A stretch of DNA of 64,000 bases from Teredinibacter waterburyi (GTDB lineage Bacteria; Pseudomonadota; Gammaproteobacteria; Pseudomonadales; Cellvibrionaceae): positions 310,001 through 374,000 of the forward strand of contig NZ_MRUH01000022.1 of assembly GCF_001922985.1 (NCBI RefSeq), given 5' to 3'. How positions within the stretch are numbered: the stretch's first letter is position 1; the number at the start of each line of letters is the position of its first letter. Positions 1-9,963 of this stretch are shown here, piece after piece. Made by a program: the position numbers and the translations under genes. The notes beneath the pieces were generated by a model. That model worked only from the letters and a program-made list of their open reading frames with translations. It ran no database searches and was not told the DNA's origin.

Positions 1-1030
1 GCTGGGTGTGGATCAACTCGTCAAGGTGTTGCAGTAGCACGTCATTAAGTTCGCGCAGTGCCATTACCGTGCGATAGTATTCGTGCATAAACTGCTCCAC
101 CGCGAGTTCTTCGGCGGTGTCGTGATAACCAAACAGGCCTGCTAGCTCACGCTGATACTCAAACAATAAGCGCTCTTCTGCGCGCCCCGACAAAAGATGT
201 ACGCCGTAGCGTACGCGCCATAGGTAATCTTCGCCGTTGCGCAAAGTTGCGTATTCCAGTTCGGTAAAAAAACCTTTGCCTTCAAGTTTAGTTAGGCTAG
301 GCACGCCAAAATAACGTTTTGCCACCCAGTTAATTGTCTGGATGTCACGCAGGCCACCTGGAGCATTTTTGATGTTGGGCTCGAGGTTGTATTCGGTAAA
401 GTTGTGTTTGTTGTGGCGCTCTTCCTGCTCGCTGCGTTTGGCGAGGAAAAAGTCTTTGACCGACCACATATGGTCAGGCCCTGTGAGGATTTGCAGCTGG
501 TCGCGAAGTGTATCGTTACCGGCGAGGCGTCGCGCTTCAATGAGGTTGGTGGCTACGGTAATGTCGTCTTTAGCGATAGCGACACACTCGTTAAGTGTGC
601 GTACGCTGCTGCCAATCTCCAACCCTATATCCCACAGAAAGGTAACGAGGGTTTGTAATTGCTCGTTATATTCATTGCTAATGCTGTTGTCGAGCAGGAT
701 TAAGATATCGATGTCGGACTTTGGGTGCAGCTCGCCACGGCCATATCCGCCCACAGCGATTAGCGCTATGTCGTCATTCCAATCGTACTGATGCCATGCG
801 TAATGGAGCAGTACGTCTACAAAGGCGGCGCGTTCTCGTATCAAGCTGCCAACATCCGCGCCCTCTCGAAAGCGCTGTGCAAAGTGTTCGTTCACACCAA
901 AAATAGCATCTTTGAACACCTTGATAGTGGGCTTTACGGCTAAATCTTCTCTAAAGCGTTGCTGCTTAAAAAAAATCGGCTGATAAGGGAAGTAGGGTAG
1001 CTGCTTGGTACTAATGGCGGCGGGTTGCAT
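1..1030 (-). CDS. glnD: [Protein-PII] uridylyltransferase GlnD, N-terminal part (cut by window edge)
   Basis: GlnD uridylylates and deuridylylates PII proteins in response to glutamine, setting the nitrogen status of the cell. About the first 343 residues are present; the rest lies left of the window. The nucleotidyltransferase active-site motif GGYGRGELHPKSDIDIL is intact, and the following stretch (EYNLEPNIKNAPGGLRDIQT) is typical of GlnD. The ATG at 1030-1028 overlaps the map stop codon by one base (TAATG), so the two genes are probably translationally coupled. The map-glnD order is the usual one in Pseudomonas and relatives. Identification is secure; the uridylyl-removing HD domain and ACT domains cannot be seen. 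Confidence 0.95.
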   Translation of the reverse strand, partial: MQPAAISTKQLPYFPYQPIFFKQQRFREDLAVKPTIKVFKDAIFGVNEHFAQRFREGADVGSLIRERAAFVDVLLHYAWHQYDWNDDIALIAVGGYGRGELHPKSDIDILILLDNSISNEYNEQLQTLVTFLWDIGLEIGSSVRTLNECVAIAKDDITVATNLIEARRLAGNDTLRDQLQILTGPDHMWSVKDFFLAKRSEQEERHNKHNFTEYNLEPNIKNAPGGLRDIQTINWVAKRYFGVPSLTKLEGKGFFTELEYATLRNGEDYLWRVRYGVHLLSGRAEERLLFEYQRELAGLFGYHDTAEELAVEQFMHEYYRTVMALRELNDVLLQHLDELIHTQ

Positions 1031-1803
1031 TAGGAGAAGGATTCCTCACTTCGGGCGGTTAGCACTTCAACGCCATCTTTGGTGACGACCATAGTGTGCT
1101 CCCATTGCGCGGACAGGCGCCCATCTCGTGTCTCGACTGTCCAGCCATCGTTTTTCAGTTTGCAGAGGTGTTTGCCTGCGTTGATCATCGGCTCGATCGT
1201 AAAGGTCATACCTTCGCGTAGCTCCATACCGGTATTGCGACTGCCGTAGTGAAGTACTTGCGGGTCTTCGTGAAATACTGCACCAATACCGTGACCACAA
1301 TAGTCTCGTACGACAGAGTAGTGATTTTTTTCGGCGTGTTGCTGGATGACGAAACCGATATCCCCGAGGCGAGCGCCCGGCTTAACTAACTCAATACCTT
1401 TGTATAGACACTCCTGAGTGACCTTGATCAGTCGGTGCGCGTGGGGCGCAACTTGGCCAACCATATACATTTTACTGGTGTCACCGTGGTAGCCGTCAAA
1501 AATGACCGTGACGTCAATGTTGACGATGTCGCCACTTTTCAGTTTCTTTTTCTCTGACGGAATACCGTGGCAGACAACATGGTTTACCGAGGTGCATATG
1601 GACTTGGGGAAACCCTTGTAGTTGAGCGGTGCCGGGATCGCCTTTTGGACCTGAGTGATATGGTCATGGCAGATGCGATCTAATTCGGCTGTGGTAACGC
1701 CGTCCGTCACAAAGGGTTCGATCATTTCGAGCACTTCAGCGGCCATGCGGCCGGCAACGCGCATCTTTTGAATTTCGTCTGGGGTTTTTATGCTAACAGC
1801 CAT
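1030..1803 (-). CDS. map: Methionine aminopeptidase type I
   Basis: Removes the initiator methionine from nascent proteins in the cytoplasm; a dinuclear metal enzyme. From the chosen start it has 257 residues (E. coli Map has 264). Family motifs are present: the N-terminus MAVSIKTPDEIQKMRVAGR, the NIDVTV and HGDTSKM metal-ligand stretches, YCGHGIG and FTIEPM. The frame is open upstream to an ATG at 1857, which would add 18 residues, but the family begins at MAVSIKTPDEI. A promoter-like element ends only a few bases before 1857, so the shorter form at 1803 fits better. Transcribed divergently from rpsB and coupled to glnD. Confidence 0.95.
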   Translation of the reverse strand: MAVSIKTPDEIQKMRVAGRMAAEVLEMIEPFVTDGVTTAELDRICHDHITQVQKAIPAPLNYKGFPKSICTSVNHVVCHGIPSEKKKLKSGDIVNIDVTVIFDGYHGDTSKMYMVGQVAPHAHRLIKVTQECLYKGIELVKPGARLGDIGFVIQQHAEKNHYSVVRDYCGHGIGAVFHEDPQVLHYGSRNTGMELREGMTFTIEPMINAGKHLCKLKNDGWTVETRDGRLSAQWEHTMVVTKDGVEVLTARSEESFS

Positions 1804-1874
1804 TTGGGTATTTCTACTCTTTTGGTGAATGGCGCTAAGAGCTTGCTTGAGCGACATATTATTGTCATCAGTAC

Positions 1875-1903
1875 GGTATAGGGTGAGCAGCCTCAGCTGT
1901 AAA
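1875..1903 (-). promoter_or_regulatory. Candidate sigma-70 promoter of map-glnD
   Basis: On the minus strand a TTTACA -35 box (1903-1898) and a TATACC -10 box (1880-1875) are separated by exactly 17 bases. The predicted transcription start would lie just before the upstream ATG at 1857, giving a leader of about 60 bases for the preferred Map start at 1803. This is pattern matching only. Confidence 0.5.
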
Positions 1904-2099
1904 GGGGCTCAGACTGGGCGAGCGCTACAACCGCGCTATGATATGGGATCAAAACGACGTCCATTCTAAACTAAACCGCCACCGAGGGCACCTAGCTAAG
2001 GTGGTTCGTTCGTGGTGTATGAGAGCTTGGCCGCGCTTAGCGCGCGCGGGCACGAAGCTTGGCGGTGACGCCCAAGTCATCGCTGGTTGCAATTTAATC

Positions 2100-2128
2100 T
2101 TTAAGTTAGTGGGTGTTTGTGGTATAAA
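2100..2128 (+). promoter_or_regulatory. Candidate rpsB promoter with GC-rich discriminator
   Basis: TATAAA (2123-2128) is followed by a GCGCGCCCC discriminator. The weak TTTAAG (2100-2105) sits 17 bases upstream. A GC-rich discriminator is typical of promoters under stringent control, as expected for a ribosomal protein gene. The transcript would have a leader of about 195 bases. The rest of the 526-base gap between map and rpsB holds no convincing gene. Confidence 0.4.
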
Positions 2129-2240
2129 GCGCGCCCCAGAGCAGTCTCAGTGGATATGGGTTGGCCTTAGGTCGATCGAATAACCCCTTTATGAAGCTGA
2201 TCTAGGGAAACTTAATCAATGTCACACATATACCGACACA

Positions 2241-2320
2241 TTCGCCTGGGTGCCTCGTAAAACTGCGTGTTTTATAGGGTTGGAGGATGGGGTATATGGA
2301 GGCTCAACCCGATTTAAAGG
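2241..2320 (+). promoter_or_regulatory. Probable ribosomal protein S2 leader (autoregulatory rpsB 5' UTR)
   Basis: The rpsB leader folds into two evident hairpins. TAAAAC (2258-2263) pairs with GTTTTA (2269-2274) across a TGCGT loop. GGGTTG (2277-2282) pairs with CAACCC (2305-2310) around a purine-rich GGAGG-containing stretch. A conserved structured leader upstream of rpsB is known in gammaproteobacteria, where S2 represses its own operon. The resemblance is judged by eye, not with a covariance model. Confidence 0.55.
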
Positions 2321-2329
2321 AAACTTATT

Positions 2330-3085
2330 ATGCCTACAGTTAGCATGCGCGATATGCTGCAAGCTGGTGTCCACTTCGGTCACCAAACCCGTTACTGGAA
2401 CCCAAAGATGGATCAATACATCTTCGGTGCTCGCAACAAAATTCATATCATAAACTTGGAGCTTACTGTTCCAGCGTTTAACGAAGCTCTTGCTGTTATC
2501 AAGCAGATGACGAGCCAAAAGAAAAAAATCATGTTTGTTGGTACCAAGCGTGCCGCTCAGAAAACTCTGAAAGAGCAGGCCGAGCGTTGTGGTATGCCTT
2601 ACGTTAGCAACCGCTGGTTAGGTGGTATGTTGACCAACTACAAAACTATCCGTGCTTCGATCCGTCGCTTTCGCGATTTGGAAGTTCAAAGCAAGGACGG
2701 TACCTTCGCTAAGTTAACTAAAAAAGAAGCGCTTATGCGTACTCGTTTGATGGGCAAGCTAGAGCTTTCTATCGGCGGTATTAAAGACATGGGCGGTTTG
2801 CCTGATGCAATGTTCGTAATCGATGTTGAGCATGAGCGCATCGCAATTCAAGAAGCTAACAAGTTGGGTATTCCCGTATTCGGTATCGTTGATACCAATA
2901 GTGATCCAGCAGGCGTTGACTATGTAATCCCTGGTAATGACGATGCAATCCGCGCAATTAAGCTGTATGCAACTGCATTGGCCGATGCTTGTATCGAAGG
3001 CGCTAACGATGGCAGCGCTGCTGTAACGGCAAGCGATTTTGTTGAAGTTAGCGAAGATCAGCAAGAAGCCGCTAGCAACAGCTAA
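2330..3085 (+). CDS. rpsB: 30S ribosomal protein S2
   Basis: S2 is a late-assembling protein on the back of the 30S subunit and helps recruit S1. The 251 residues match the family from the start ([27 protein letters not shown]) and include the signature region [15 protein letters not shown]. The acidic C-terminal extension is slightly longer than in E. coli S2 (241 residues). The start has an upstream AAAGGAAA Shine-Dalgarno. It is the first gene of the rpsB-tsf unit and is probably controlled by its own leader. Confidence 0.98.
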   Translation: MPTVSMRDMLQAGVHFGHQTRYWNPKMDQYIFGARNKIHIINLELTVPAFNEALAVIKQMTSQKKKIMFVGTKRAAQKTLKEQAERCGMPYVSNRWLGGMLTNYKTIRASIRRFRDLEVQSKDGTFAKLTKKEALMRTRLMGKLELSIGGIKDMGGLPDAMFVIDVEHERIAIQEANKLGIPVFGIVDTNSDPAGVDYVIPGNDDAIRAIKLYATALADACIEGANDGSAAVTASDFVEVSEDQQEAASNS

Positions 3086-3145
3086 GTAAAGCGGTTATCG
3101 CTTTGGCCTGAGGGGTGGTTTTTCACTTGGCGGGCGTATCTTGCT

Positions 3146-3171
3146 AAAAAAGGGGGTTTACCCCCTTTTTT
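3146..3171 (+). terminator. Rho-independent (attenuating) terminator between rpsB and tsf
   Basis: AAAAAAGGGGG (3146-3156), a TTTA loop, then CCCCCTTTTTT (3161-3171). It is a short GC stem flanked by A and T runs that also pair. The rpsB-tsf spacer of E. coli also carries a leaky terminator, which lowers tsf transcription relative to rpsB. Confidence 0.85.
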
Positions 3172-3205
3172 CATATCAATCATGTTAAATATTGGAGACG
3201 TAAAG

Positions 3206-4081
3206 ATGGCAGTTTCTGCTACTTTGGTGAAAGAGCTTCGTGATCGTACTGGTCTCGGTATGATGGAGTGTAAAAAAGCATTGGCTGAAACCGATGGCGA
3301 TATCGATGTGGCGATCGAGAATTTGCGTAAGGCTTCCGGCTTAAAGGCGGCTAAAAAGGCTGATCGTACTGCTGCGGAAGGTGTTGTAGCTTCCAAGGTT
3401 GCCGACGATGGTAGCTCCGCAGTTGTAGTTGAAGTGAACAGCGAAACTGATTTCGTTGCTCGCGATGCTGGCTTTTTGGGTTTTGTCGGGATGATCGTCG
3501 ATCGTGCGTTCTCAGAGAAAACCGTTGATATCGCCGCTTTGGTTGATGCTGGCGTAGAAGATGCCCGTCAGACTTTAGTGCAGAAGATCGGTGAGAATAT
3601 TGGTGTTCGTCGTGTAACTCGTGTTGAGGCTCCAGCTGGCGGCGTTGTCGGTGCCTACGTGCACTCAAACAACCGTATCGCTGTATTGGTTGAGCTGAAA
3701 GGCGGTGATTTAGAGTTGGCGAAAGATGTCGCTATGCATGTTGCAGCTGTAAATCCTCAGGTTGTAAGCCCTGCGGATATGCCTGCAGAAGTGGTAGAGA
3801 AAGAGAAAGATATCATTCGCGCTCAGCCGGATATGGCTGGCAAACCTGCGGAAATCGTTGAAAAGATGATGACCGGCCGAATCAACAAGTTCTTGAAAGA
3901 GAGTAGTTTGATCGAGCAGGCGTTTGTTAAGGATCCAGAGGTTACCGTAGGTAACTTGGTGAAGAAGGCTGGCGCAGAAGTTGTTAGCTTCACCCGATAT
4001 GAAGTGGGTGAAGGTATTGAGAAGAAGCAGGAAGACTTTGCTGCGGAAGTTGCAGCACAGGTAGCCGCTTCTAAGAAGTAA
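3206..4081 (+). CDS. tsf: Translation elongation factor Ts
   Basis: EF-Ts is the guanine nucleotide exchange factor for EF-Tu. The protein has 291 residues; [20 protein letters not shown] is the conserved N-terminal UBA-like domain, and the TDFVARD motif that contacts EF-Tu is present ([13 protein letters not shown]). An in-frame ATG at 3182 would add eight residues. The start at 3206 is preferred because GGAG (3194-3197) lies eight bases upstream and the family begins there. A terminator separates it from rpsB and another follows it. Confidence 0.97.
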   Translation: MAVSATLVKELRDRTGLGMMECKKALAETDGDIDVAIENLRKASGLKAAKKADRTAAEGVVASKVADDGSSAVVVEVNSETDFVARDAGFLGFVGMIVDRAFSEKTVDIAALVDAGVEDARQTLVQKIGENIGVRRVTRVEAPAGGVVGAYVHSNNRIAVLVELKGGDLELAKDVAMHVAAVNPQVVSPADMPAEVVEKEKDIIRAQPDMAGKPAEIVEKMMTGRINKFLKESSLIEQAFVKDPEVTVGNLVKKAGAEVVSFTRYEVGEGIEKKQEDFAAEVAAQVAASKK

Positions 4082-4109
4082 GTGCCTCACCCTCGCTGAG
4101 TATGGCGCT

Positions 4110-4142
4110 AAAAAGGCAGAATCAATGATTCTGCCTTTTTTT
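4110..4142 (+). terminator. Rho-independent terminator after tsf
   Basis: AAAAAGGCAGAATCA (4110-4124) is complementary to TGATTCTGCCTTTTT (4126-4140), followed by more T. This strong stem with a U tract separates rpsB-tsf from pyrH-frr. The next 190 bases up to pyrH must hold the pyrH promoter, but no clear consensus boxes were found. Confidence 0.9.
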
Positions 4143-4333
4143 ATGTCTGCCGATCAGTGCTTTGGCTGCGAGCCATTGGCGCCCTCAGCGCGCAGAGTCG
4201 GTGGTTGCGATTAATCCGAGCGCTAACCGCAAATTTCGCTGTTTTTCTGTTAAACTCTCGCCGATTTATTTGCTGGGTTCCGCTGCAGAGCGGTCCAAGT
4301 TGATTTTAACCCGAACATCGGAGAGGCATATTC

Positions 4334-5077
4334 ATGGCGAGTGGGCGTGATCGCAAGTATAAACGAATCCTACTGAAGCTTAGCGGCGAGCAGCTGATGG
4401 GTGATGAGGGCTTCGGAATTGACCCTAAAGTGCTCGATAAAATGGCATTAGAGATAGGTCAGCTAGTTGGAATCGGTGTTCAAGTGGGCTTAGTTATCGG
4501 CGGCGGTAATCTTTTTCGGGGAGCTGCGCTCAGTAAAGCTGGCCTTGATCGCGTCACCGGTGACCATATGGGTATGCTAGCGACGGTCATGAATGCCTTG
4601 GCTATGCGCGATGCGCTGGAGCGCTCGAATATCTCATCTACTGTTATGTCGGCGATTCCGATGCATGGCGTTACCGATCAATATGATCGTCGTAAAGCGC
4701 TACGCTTGTTAGAGAATGGCGAAGTTGTTATTTTCTCTGCCGGTACCGGTAATCCGTTTTTTACGACCGATTCAGCAGCCTGTTTGCGCGCTATTGAAGT
4801 GGGCGCTGAACTGGTTTTAAAGGCTACTAAAGTCGATGGTGTTTACACTGCAGATCCAATAAAAGATCCCAGCGCTACACGTTACGACCGCTTGAGTTAT
4901 GACCGTGTACTAGCGGATAAACTCGGCGTTATGGACCTAACTGCAATTTGCTTATGCCGCGACCACAATATGCCGGTGCGGGTATTCAAAATGAGCAAGC
5001 CCGGTGCACTGCTCAGTATTGTGGTGGGTGAAAATGAAGGAACCTTGATCGAAGAGACCGAAGAAAATGTTGAATGA
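4334..5077 (+). CDS. pyrH: UMP kinase
   Basis: Phosphorylates UMP to UDP in pyrimidine nucleotide synthesis; a hexameric amino-acid-kinase-fold enzyme. The protein has 247 residues. It shows the kinase glycine-rich starts [11 protein letters not shown] and [12 protein letters not shown], and the phosphate and uridine binding stretch [19 protein letters not shown] precedes the start. The last 11 bases overlap frr, indicating translational coupling, the usual pyrH-frr arrangement. Confidence 0.97.
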   Translation: MASGRDRKYKRILLKLSGEQLMGDEGFGIDPKVLDKMALEIGQLVGIGVQVGLVIGGGNLFRGAALSKAGLDRVTGDHMGMLATVMNALAMRDALERSNISSTVMSAIPMHGVTDQYDRRKALRLLENGEVVIFSAGTGNPFFTTDSAACLRAIEVGAELVLKATKVDGVYTADPIKDPSATRYDRLSYDRVLADKLGVMDLTAICLCRDHNMPVRVFKMSKPGALLSIVVGENEGTLIEETEENVE

Positions 5078-5624
5078 TATTAAAAAAGACGCCGAAGCGC
5101 GGATGAAAAAAAGTATTGAATCCCTGGGAATCAACTTCAATAAGATTCGCACCGGCCGTGCTCACCCGAGCATTCTCGATTCGGTGATGGTGTCCTACTA
5201 TGGCTCCCCAACCCCGCTGTCTCAAGTTGCAGGCGTTAATATTTTGGACGCTCGCACCCTGTCGCTGAGTCCTTATGAAAAGAGCTTAGTGCCGGAAATT
5301 GAAAAAGCCATTATGAAATCTGACTTGGGTTTAAACCCAGTTACAGTCGGCGGCCTTATTCGTGTGCCAATGCCGATGCTGACCGAAGAGAGTCGAAAAG
5401 GTTACATCAAGCAGGCGCGTGCTGAAGCAGAGGGTGCGCGAGTGGCAATTCGCAATATTCGTCGCGATGCTTTGGGAACGGTTAAAGATCTCCTCAAAGA
5501 CAAAGAAATTGGCGAAGATGATGATCGTCGTGCACAGGATGAGATCCAAAAGCTTACCGACAAATATGTTGCTGAAGCGGATAAAGCTCTTACCGCTAAA
5601 GAAAAAGATTTGATGGAAATATAA
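5067..5624 (+). CDS. frr: Ribosome recycling factor
   Basis: RRF works with EF-G to split post-termination ribosomes. The 185 residues match the family length and motifs: [29 protein letters not shown] and the C-terminal [20 protein letters not shown]. The ATG lies inside the pyrH reading frame (11-base overlap), and the alignment with E. coli Frr supports this start. Followed by uppS after 82 bases. Confidence 0.97.
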   Translation: MLNDIKKDAEARMKKSIESLGINFNKIRTGRAHPSILDSVMVSYYGSPTPLSQVAGVNILDARTLSLSPYEKSLVPEIEKAIMKSDLGLNPVTVGGLIRVPMPMLTEESRKGYIKQARAEAEGARVAIRNIRRDALGTVKDLLKDKEIGEDDDRRAQDEIQKLTDKYVAEADKALTAKEKDLMEI

Positions 5625-5706
5625 GTGCTGGGCCGCGCGCATTTCGCGTGAGTGTAACGCTCATCTGCTGTTTATTAAAATGTTGTAGGGCCCGCTGTAG
5701 TCGTTT

Positions 5707-6459
5707 ATGGATAATTTCAAATCAACACAAGAAAACCCCTTGCGTCACGTTGCAATTATTATGGACGGTAATAATCGCTGGGCGAAGCGCGAGGGGCGTC
5801 AGGGGATCGCCGGCCATAAAGCAGGTGTAGAGCGTATTCGAGACGTCCTGCGAGCCTGTCAAGATGAGGGTGTGGAAGCACTCACGTTGTTCGCATTCAG
5901 CAGTGAAAATTGGCGTAGACCGCCCAAAGAAGTAGAAGCCCTAATGGGGCTTTTCTACAGCTATTTGAAAAAGGAAGCGCGCAAGCTTGCCGACGAAAAT
6001 GTCGCTTTGCGAGTGATCGGCAACCGTGATCGGTTTGATAAAAAGTTGTTAAAGGCTATTGATCAAGCTGAGGCTATAGCATCTGAAGGTAGCGCTACTT
6101 TGGTTATTGCTGCCGATTATGGCGGCTGTTGGGATATTGCCCAGTCGGCTCGAACGCTGGCCGAGCAGGTTAAACTTGGTGCGCTAGAGCCTTCCGCCAT
6201 CTCCGAACAGTTGCTGACCGACAATCTATCTACCCAAGGTCTTCCCCCGCTCGATATGTTAGTGCGTACTGGGGGCGAATATCGAATTAGTAACTTTTTA
6301 CTCTGGCAGGCGGCTTATGCCGAACTGTATTTTAGCCCATTGCTGTGGCCCGAATTTGGCGCCGACGCTATGCGTGAGGCGATAGAAGAATTCCGTGGAC
6401 GTCAGCGTCGATTTGGCAAGACCGGCGAGCAATTAAAACAAGAGGCTGCCAGTGCTTAA
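5707..6459 (+). CDS. uppS: Undecaprenyl diphosphate synthase (cis-prenyltransferase)
   Basis: Makes the C55 undecaprenyl diphosphate that carries cell-wall and O-antigen intermediates. The protein has 250 residues. HVAIIMDGNNRWAKR holds the catalytic Asp; the usual MDGNGRWA has Asn in place of the second Gly here. FAFSSENWRRP and RTGGEYRISNFLLWQ are the substrate-binding signatures. The start has no strong Shine-Dalgarno. The stop overlaps the GTG start of cdsA by eight bases. Confidence 0.96.
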   Translation: MDNFKSTQENPLRHVAIIMDGNNRWAKREGRQGIAGHKAGVERIRDVLRACQDEGVEALTLFAFSSENWRRPPKEVEALMGLFYSYLKKEARKLADENVALRVIGNRDRFDKKLLKAIDQAEAIASEGSATLVIAADYGGCWDIAQSARTLAEQVKLGALEPSAISEQLLTDNLSTQGLPPLDMLVRTGGEYRISNFLLWQAAYAELYFSPLLWPEFGADAMREAIEEFRGRQRRFGKTGEQLKQEAASA

Positions 6460-7288
6460 ACAACGAGTTATAACCGGATTAGCGCTGGCAATCGGCTTTG
6501 CGCTTGTTTTGGCTTTGGGGTCTTTTGAGGTCTTCGCGTTCGCCGTAGGTACGGTGATGGCACTTGCGGCATGGGAGTGGAGTGACCTTGCAGGGTTAAG
6601 CTCGCGCTGGAGCCGCTTGGTATTTACGCTTGTTACTGCTCTTATTGGCGCGCTCGTTCCCTTCGCAATAGATCTTCCCGAATTTTCTCGTTTTCTGCAG
6701 CCAATTCTTATCGCCGCCTGTGTTTGGTGGGGCGTAGCGCTGCTATGGGTGCAGGGTTTTCCCGCAAGTTCGATCATATGGGGGTCTGTACCGGTACGTT
6801 TGTTAATGGGTTGGTTTATTTTATTACCGGCATGGGTTAGCTGTTTATATCTGCGTGCTTTGCCTGACGGAATCTGGTTGGTGTTGATGGTCGTTAACTT
6901 AGTGGCGGCTGCCGATGTCGGCGCATATTTTACCGGTCGTGCCATTGGTCGTACCAAGCTTGCTGCCAGAGTAAGCCCGGGTAAAACTTGGGAGGGAGTG
7001 CTCGGCGGTCTAGTGCTGACCTTAGCTGTCGCTAGTGTGTACAACTACTTTGTGTTTCAGAGTGATTGGCTGCAGTTGTGTGCGTTTGTTGCTCCGGTTG
7101 CTTTGGTTTCGGTACTGGGTGATTTGTTAGAGAGCATGGTTAAACGTCATCGTGGTGTCAAAGATAGCGGTCATTTACTGCCTGGGCACGGTGGCTTCAT
7201 GGATCGAATCGATGGTCTTGTTGCGGCACTTCCGGTGTTCGCTCTGGGCGTTTTTTCCACCCAGTGGGTTCTGCAGGCGCTGAATTAA
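6452..7288 (+). CDS. cdsA: Phosphatidate cytidylyltransferase (CDP-diglyceride synthase)
   Basis: Inner-membrane enzyme that converts phosphatidic acid and CTP to CDP-diacylglycerol, the precursor of all phospholipids. It has 278 residues and about eight hydrophobic segments. The C-terminal signature [20 protein letters not shown], continuing into GFMDR, is complete. It starts with GTG at 6452 inside the uppS end, and its TAA shares one base with the dxr ATG (TAATG). Confidence 0.96.
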   Translation: MLKQRVITGLALAIGFALVLALGSFEVFAFAVGTVMALAAWEWSDLAGLSSRWSRLVFTLVTALIGALVPFAIDLPEFSRFLQPILIAACVWWGVALLWVQGFPASSIIWGSVPVRLLMGWFILLPAWVSCLYLRALPDGIWLVLMVVNLVAAADVGAYFTGRAIGRTKLAARVSPGKTWEGVLGGLVLTLAVASVYNYFVFQSDWLQLCAFVAPVALVSVLGDLLESMVKRHRGVKDSGHLLPGHGGFMDRIDGLVAALPVFALGVFSTQWVLQALN

Positions 7289-8484
7289 TGGCAATTCAGG
7301 CGGTAACGGTATTGGGCTCTACGGGTTCCATCGGTGTTAATACGCTAGATGTGTTGGCGCAGCATCCCGATCGTTTCTCTGTCTATGCGCTCGGTGCAAA
7401 CCGTCAGGTAGCGAAACTGTTTGAACAATGCTTGACCTATAAACCTCGCTACGCTGTTATGTGCGACGCTACTGCAGCAGTGGAGTTGCAGGGGCTTCTG
7501 CGAGACGCCAAATCAACTACAGAGGTATTGGCTGGGGAGCAGGGCTTGGTGGATGTTGCTTCTTCCTCCGAGGTCGACACAGTGATGGCAGCGATTGTTG
7601 GCGCGGCGGGCTTGGCGTCGACTATGGCTGCTGTGACGCAAGGCAAGCGAGTGCTGCTGGCGAATAAAGAGTCGCTTGTCATGAGCGGTAGGCTTCTCAC
7701 CGAAGCTGTGCGTAGTCATGATGCGCAATTACTGCCAATCGACAGCGAGCACAACGCGATTTTTCAGTGTTTACCTGCCGGTTTTACCAATTTAAAAGAC
7801 GCTGGAATACGCCGAGTTCTTCTCACCGGTTCCGGTGGTCCGTTCCGTCAAACACCGCTTGCGGAGTTGGCAAGCAAGACCCCAGATCAAGCTTGCGCTC
7901 ACCCGAACTGGTCAATGGGGCGTAAGATTTCAGTTGATTCGGCCACCATGATGAATAAAGGCTTGGAGTTTATCGAGGCCTGCTGGTTGTTTAATGCTCA
8001 GCCGGACGATATTGAAATTGTGGTGCACCCGCAGAGTATTGTTCACTCCATGGTCGAATACGCGGATGGCTCTGTGCTGGCTCAGATGGGGATGCCAGAC
8101 ATGCGTACGCCAATTGCTAACTGCCTGGGCTGGCCGGAGCGGATTGAGTCAGCTGTTGAGCCGTTGAACTTTCATCAGCTCGGCGCGCTCGAATTCTCTG
8201 CGCCGGACTATGAACGATTTCCCGCATTGAAACTCTCAATACAGGCGATGAAGTCGGGCGGAAGCTACCCCATCGCGCTAAATGCTGCAAACGAGGTGGC
8301 TGTGGAGGCGTTTCTTGCGGAACGAATTGGCTATTTAGGTATCTCAGCTGCCATTGAAAATGTACTGCAAGCGTGGCAAAGCAGCGAGCCAGACTCGCTC
8401 GAAGCGGTAAAAGCGGCTGATAAAATAGCGCGTCAAATGGCGTTGGTTCAAGTTCAGAGTGCTGAACATAAACGCTGCAAATGA
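7288..8484 (+). CDS. dxr: 1-deoxy-D-xylulose 5-phosphate reductoisomerase
   Basis: Second step of the MEP isoprenoid pathway, NADPH-dependent formation of 2-C-methyl-D-erythritol 4-phosphate. From ATG 7288 it has 398 residues, the same as E. coli Dxr. [15 protein letters not shown] is the NADPH-binding loop, [12 protein letters not shown] and DSEHNAIFQ carry metal and substrate ligands, and [19 protein letters not shown] is the flexible-loop/substrate signature. A GTG eight codons upstream is in frame but lies inside cdsA and is less likely. Confidence 0.97.
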   Translation: MAIQAVTVLGSTGSIGVNTLDVLAQHPDRFSVYALGANRQVAKLFEQCLTYKPRYAVMCDATAAVELQGLLRDAKSTTEVLAGEQGLVDVASSSEVDTVMAAIVGAAGLASTMAAVTQGKRVLLANKESLVMSGRLLTEAVRSHDAQLLPIDSEHNAIFQCLPAGFTNLKDAGIRRVLLTGSGGPFRQTPLAELASKTPDQACAHPNWSMGRKISVDSATMMNKGLEFIEACWLFNAQPDDIEIVVHPQSIVHSMVEYADGSVLAQMGMPDMRTPIANCLGWPERIESAVEPLNFHQLGALEFSAPDYERFPALKLSIQAMKSGGSYPIALNAANEVAVEAFLAERIGYLGISAAIENVLQAWQSSEPDSLEAVKAADKIARQMALVQVQSAEHKRCK

Positions 8485-8560
8485 TTGTGGTTAATGGTGT
8501 ACCCAACAATGGATAAGCAGGTGATTTTAATCTATAGCAACGCAATAGGCATTCAATAAA

Positions 8561-9937
8561 GTGATAGATCTCCTAATGACGATCGCCTACTTTTTGGTAG
8601 CCATAACGATTCTTGTTGCGATACACGAATACGGGCACTTTTATGTGGCGCGTCGTTGTGGCGTGAAGATTTTACGTTTCTCAATTGGTTTTGGGCCGCG
8701 ACTCTATTCTTGGTACGACCGTCACGGCACTGAGTTTGCTATCTCAGCCATACCTTTGGGTGGTTACGTGAAAATGCTCGATGAGCGCGAAGGTGATGTC
8801 CCCGAGCATGAACTCGAGCAAGCTTTTAATCGTAAGCCGGTACAGCAGCGTATCGCCATCGCTGCCGCTGGTCCCATCGCAAACTTTATTTTAGCCATAG
8901 CGCTCTACTGGCTTGTGTTTATGCAGGGAACGGCAACCGTTGCCGCGATTATTGGCAAGGTTGACGTTGGCTCGATTGCTGATCGCGCTGGGCTTGAGGC
9001 CGGTCAGGAAATTGTTTCTCTTGATGGCCATCCCGTAGCCAGTCGCAGTGATATGTTGCCATTGCTGATCAATCGTTTGGGTGAGAGTGGGGAAATTAGT
9101 TTCTCGGTACGATACCCAAACTCTACCTTGGTCTATGAATCCAAGGCGCAGTTAGATGAGTGGCTACGCGATTCTGCCGAGCCGGATATTTTTCAAGGTT
9201 TGGGTATTGAATTTGTTGGCCCGCAAGTGTCTCTTGTTGCCGCGGCGGTCTCGGAAGGCAGCGCAGCGGAAAAGGCTGGGATGCAAGTGGGGGATCGCGT
9301 TATTTCTGCAGATGGCACAAGGTTCGCCGATGGTCAGCAGTGGATAGATTTCATTCAGGCTCACCCGGGGCGCCGACTAGAAGTTGTTGTCGAGCGCGCT
9401 AGCGCTGACGGTGGTTTGCCGCAGCAAGTGGCACTAAATCTCACGCCTGCTACGAAAGAAGGTGAGGATGGCCGAGCCTACGGTTTGGCCGGTATTAGCC
9501 ATCAATCGTTGCCGCTACCCGAAGAGATGATTCGTCGCCACCACTGGGGTGTGCTTGGCAGTGCAAAACAAGCGCTGCTCGAGACAGGTGAAACCGCGCG
9601 TACCGTGCTGGTGTCGTTAAAAAAGCTAGTTATAGGTCATTTATCAACTAAAAACTTGAGTGGGCCCATTGGCATTGCTAAAGTTGCCGGCGATTCGGCC
9701 AGAGCCGGTGTTTGGGCGTTTGTACACTTTTTGGCTTATATAAGTGTTTTACTGGGGGTGTTTAACCTGCTGCCCATCCCAGTGTTGGACGGTGGTCATA
9801 TTCTCTATGGCCTGATTGAGTGGGTGAAGGGAACCCCCGTTTCCGAGCGTGTGCAATTGTTTGCCTATCAGGCAGGCCTTGCAGTACTTATGGGCGTGAT
9901 GGTTTTGGCCTTTTACAACGATATTCTGCGCCTGTGA
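8561..9937 (+). CDS. rseP: Site-2 regulated intramembrane zinc protease RseP
   Basis: Cleaves RseA-type anti-sigma factors in the membrane after DegS, releasing sigma-E; also removes signal-peptide remnants. It has 458 residues with the zinc motif H22-E-Y-G-H26 in the first membrane segment, two central PDZ domains (about 120-300) and the C-terminal LPIPVLDGGH motif supplying the third metal ligand. The GTG start aligns with the family N-terminus (MIDLLMTIAYFLVAITIL). It lies between dxr and bamA, the usual envelope-stress context. Confidence 0.95.
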   Translation: MIDLLMTIAYFLVAITILVAIHEYGHFYVARRCGVKILRFSIGFGPRLYSWYDRHGTEFAISAIPLGGYVKMLDEREGDVPEHELEQAFNRKPVQQRIAIAAAGPIANFILAIALYWLVFMQGTATVAAIIGKVDVGSIADRAGLEAGQEIVSLDGHPVASRSDMLPLLINRLGESGEISFSVRYPNSTLVYESKAQLDEWLRDSAEPDIFQGLGIEFVGPQVSLVAAAVSEGSAAEKAGMQVGDRVISADGTRFADGQQWIDFIQAHPGRRLEVVVERASADGGLPQQVALNLTPATKEGEDGRAYGLAGISHQSLPLPEEMIRRHHWGVLGSAKQALLETGETARTVLVSLKKLVIGHLSTKNLSGPIGIAKVAGDSARAGVWAFVHFLAYISVLLGVFNLLPIPVLDGGHILYGLIEWVKGTPVSERVQLFAYQAGLAVLMGVMVLAFYNDILRL

Positions 9938-9963
9938 TTATAACTTTTACAGCTGCTTAACAA

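Noticed and set aside
1938-2183. 81-codon frame between map and rpsB
   Set aside because: No Shine-Dalgarno, no recognisable product, and it overlaps the likely rpsB promoter.
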